This document shows positions 62,912 to 64,000 of a DNA stretch of 64,000 nt, in pieces. The stretch lies in the NCBI GenBank assembly GCA_036925085.1, contig JAUPFP010000006.1, positions 9,477,461-9,541,460 on the forward strand, given 5' to 3'. Each line of letters starts with the position of its first letter. The first letter of the stretch is position 1. The notes under the pieces are model-generated. The model ran no database searches and was not told the DNA's origin. It saw only the letters and a list, made by a program, of their open reading frames with translations. Both the position numbers and the translations under genes were made by a program. This stretch comes from Brachycybe producta. Its lineage: Eukaryota > Arthropoda > Diplopoda > Playtdesmida > Andrognathidae.

Positions 62912-64000
62912 ATGGCGAACGGCAGTAATGAAAAGGACACAAGGCTTACAGTTCACATTTTGGCAGCTCTTTTAGGAATCGGATCGTGTATTGTAGTGAA
63001 TGGAGTCTCATCACAGCTTCCTATTCTGACAGAAAAACTTCCCGAAGGAATAAACCTTCCTTCATATGTAAGCATTGTGAAACAAATTGCAAACGTCGGT
63101 CTGATCATTTATGGAGTCCTACATCGGTTCTTTCCTCGGTATGTCCACGAGACTTCGGCTGCTTTCATCATTTTCTCTGTCGAAACGGTTGCTTGTCTTT
63201 TTCTGATATTCACCTGGGACGTGACGGCCGTAATCTTTGGTAACTGCCACAGTGTAGTTCTCATTGCTCTCTTGATTTTGGTTTCGATTGTAGATTGTAC
63301 GTCTTCGGTGGTTTTTTGTCCTTTTATTGGATTTTTTAAGGCAAAATATATCATTTCCTACAGTATCGGCGAAGGACTCAATAGCCTTTTACTTGGCCTT
63401 GTGTCTCTGGGACAAGGAGTCGGAAGAACGTCAACGTGTGAGAACGTGACAACAGGTAACAGATCAGGTTACATGACCGTGATGGTCACATCGCCTCCTT
63501 TGTTCAGTGTCAGTGTGTATTTCGGTTTTCTCTTCCTCGTGTTGGTGGTCAGTTTCATGTCTTTCGTTCTTCTTCGTTTCCTACCTTCAATAGAATCGGA
63601 GCGAACACTTACATGGACTTACAAAGACAGCAAAACAGAAAGAAGCTGTGGCTCGAATGTGAAAACGAGTTACAAAAGTGATGGATCTTTAGACAATCCG
63701 ATGGATAAAGAAACCGAAAAAATTACAAAACGGATGACAAACGAGAGATTTGGTATTTCTTCGAAAGATCGGATGGGAAAAGAATCAGAAAACCGAACAA
63801 GACCGTTGACCAATTCGACTTTCATTTACCTCTTGAGTATTAACATTTGGATTTCATTGATCACTGATGGTGTAATAATTCCTACTGCACCCTATGGTTG
63901 CCTTCCATATGGCAAAATTATGTATCAACTAGCAAATTCACTCGCGGCTGCCACATGTCCGTTGGTTTCTTTCGCAACTTTTTATTTCCACGTTCGAAAA
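62912..64000 (+). CDS. Riboflavin transporter, SLC52A family, copy 3, cut by the right edge
   Basis: An open frame of 363 codons runs from ATG at 62912 to the window end with no stop. It matches copies 1 and 2 throughout: ILTEKLPEGINLPSYVSIVK, QIANVGLIIYGVLHRFFPRY, SIVDCTSSVVFCPFIG, GEGLNSLLLGLVSLGQGVG, then GCLPYGKIMYQLANSLAA. The variable central loop is longer than in its sisters (roughly 40 extra residues, SKTERSCGSNVKTSYKSDGS and on). Several family positions differ: NGVSSQLPIL where the others have NGVxxExP, and LNSLLLG where the others have LSGxLPG. The exon end and last exon should lie just beyond the window. It is open so far, but the altered conserved positions raise the possibility of relaxed constraint or a changed substrate. 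Confidence 0.9.
   Translation, partial: MANGSNEKDTRLTVHILAALLGIGSCIVVNGVSSQLPILTEKLPEGINLPSYVSIVKQIANVGLIIYGVLHRFFPRYVHETSAAFIIFSVETVACLFLIFTWDVTAVIFGNCHSVVLIALLILVSIVDCTSSVVFCPFIGFFKAKYIISYSIGEGLNSLLLGLVSLGQGVGRTSTCENVTTGNRSGYMTVMVTSPPLFSVSVYFGFLFLVLVVSFMSFVLLRFLPSIESERTLTWTYKDSKTERSCGSNVKTSYKSDGSLDNPMDKETEKITKRMTNERFGISSKDRMGKESENRTRPLTNSTFIYLLSINIWISLITDGVIIPTAPYGCLPYGKIMYQLANSLAAATCPLVSFATFYFHVRK

Overview
This is a window of an invertebrate animal nuclear genome. It is AT-rich and intron-rich, with short exons, conserved animal genes and dense mobile elements: non-LTR retrotransposons, LTR remnants, hAT-like and 9-bp-target-duplication MITEs, and Helitrons. Repeated AGGTTAGGTTAG strings and short introns fit an ecdysozoan or another small-intron invertebrate, but the species cannot be named from the window. 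No bacterial-type operon, CRISPR array or viral genome is present. Layout, left to right. 1-1851 (-): the 5' exons of golgin-84 (GOLGA5), running off the left edge. 2789-6300 (+): a complete seven-exon BRCC36 (BRCC3) K63 deubiquitinase gene, head to head with golgin-84. 6301-10081: nested MITEs, a CR1 LINE tail and a fold-back element. 10082-10872 (+): a two-exon gene for an unknown protein with two membrane segments. 12210-17020: a decayed GC-rich I-like LINE with RNase H, flanked by a 12-bp duplication. 17051-18905 (+): a broken OTUD6B gene directly behind that LINE. 19125-25939 (-): complete lysyl-tRNA synthetase (KARS1), with what looks like a second, mitochondrial first exon at 23113-23243. 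26557-27825: Helitrons. 28638-30870 (+): complete GDAP1. 32735-33847 (-): intronless FITM2-like gene, head to head with VAC14 (34246-41094, +, 14 exons), which contains a clear AT-AC U12-type intron. 44833 to the right edge (+): three riboflavin-transporter-like genes (SLC52A family) in tandem, the third cut by the window end and separated from the second by a CR1 LINE that carries two LTR insertions. The host genes are housekeeping genes and do not form one pathway: Golgi tethering, K63 deubiquitination, tRNA charging, mitochondrial outer-membrane dynamics, ER lipid handling, PI(3,5)P2 scaffolding and riboflavin import. Three pairs (golgin-84/BRCC36, KARS1/GDAP1, FITM2/VAC14) are divergently arranged. 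The two short gaps (about 940 and 400 bp) may be bidirectional promoters. The notable signals are in gene structure (alternative KARS1 first exon, minor-spliceosome and GC-AG introns, OTUD6B decay) and in repeat families that enter introns and promoters. All exon boundaries were placed by eye from reading frame, splice signals and remembered family sequence, without transcript data.
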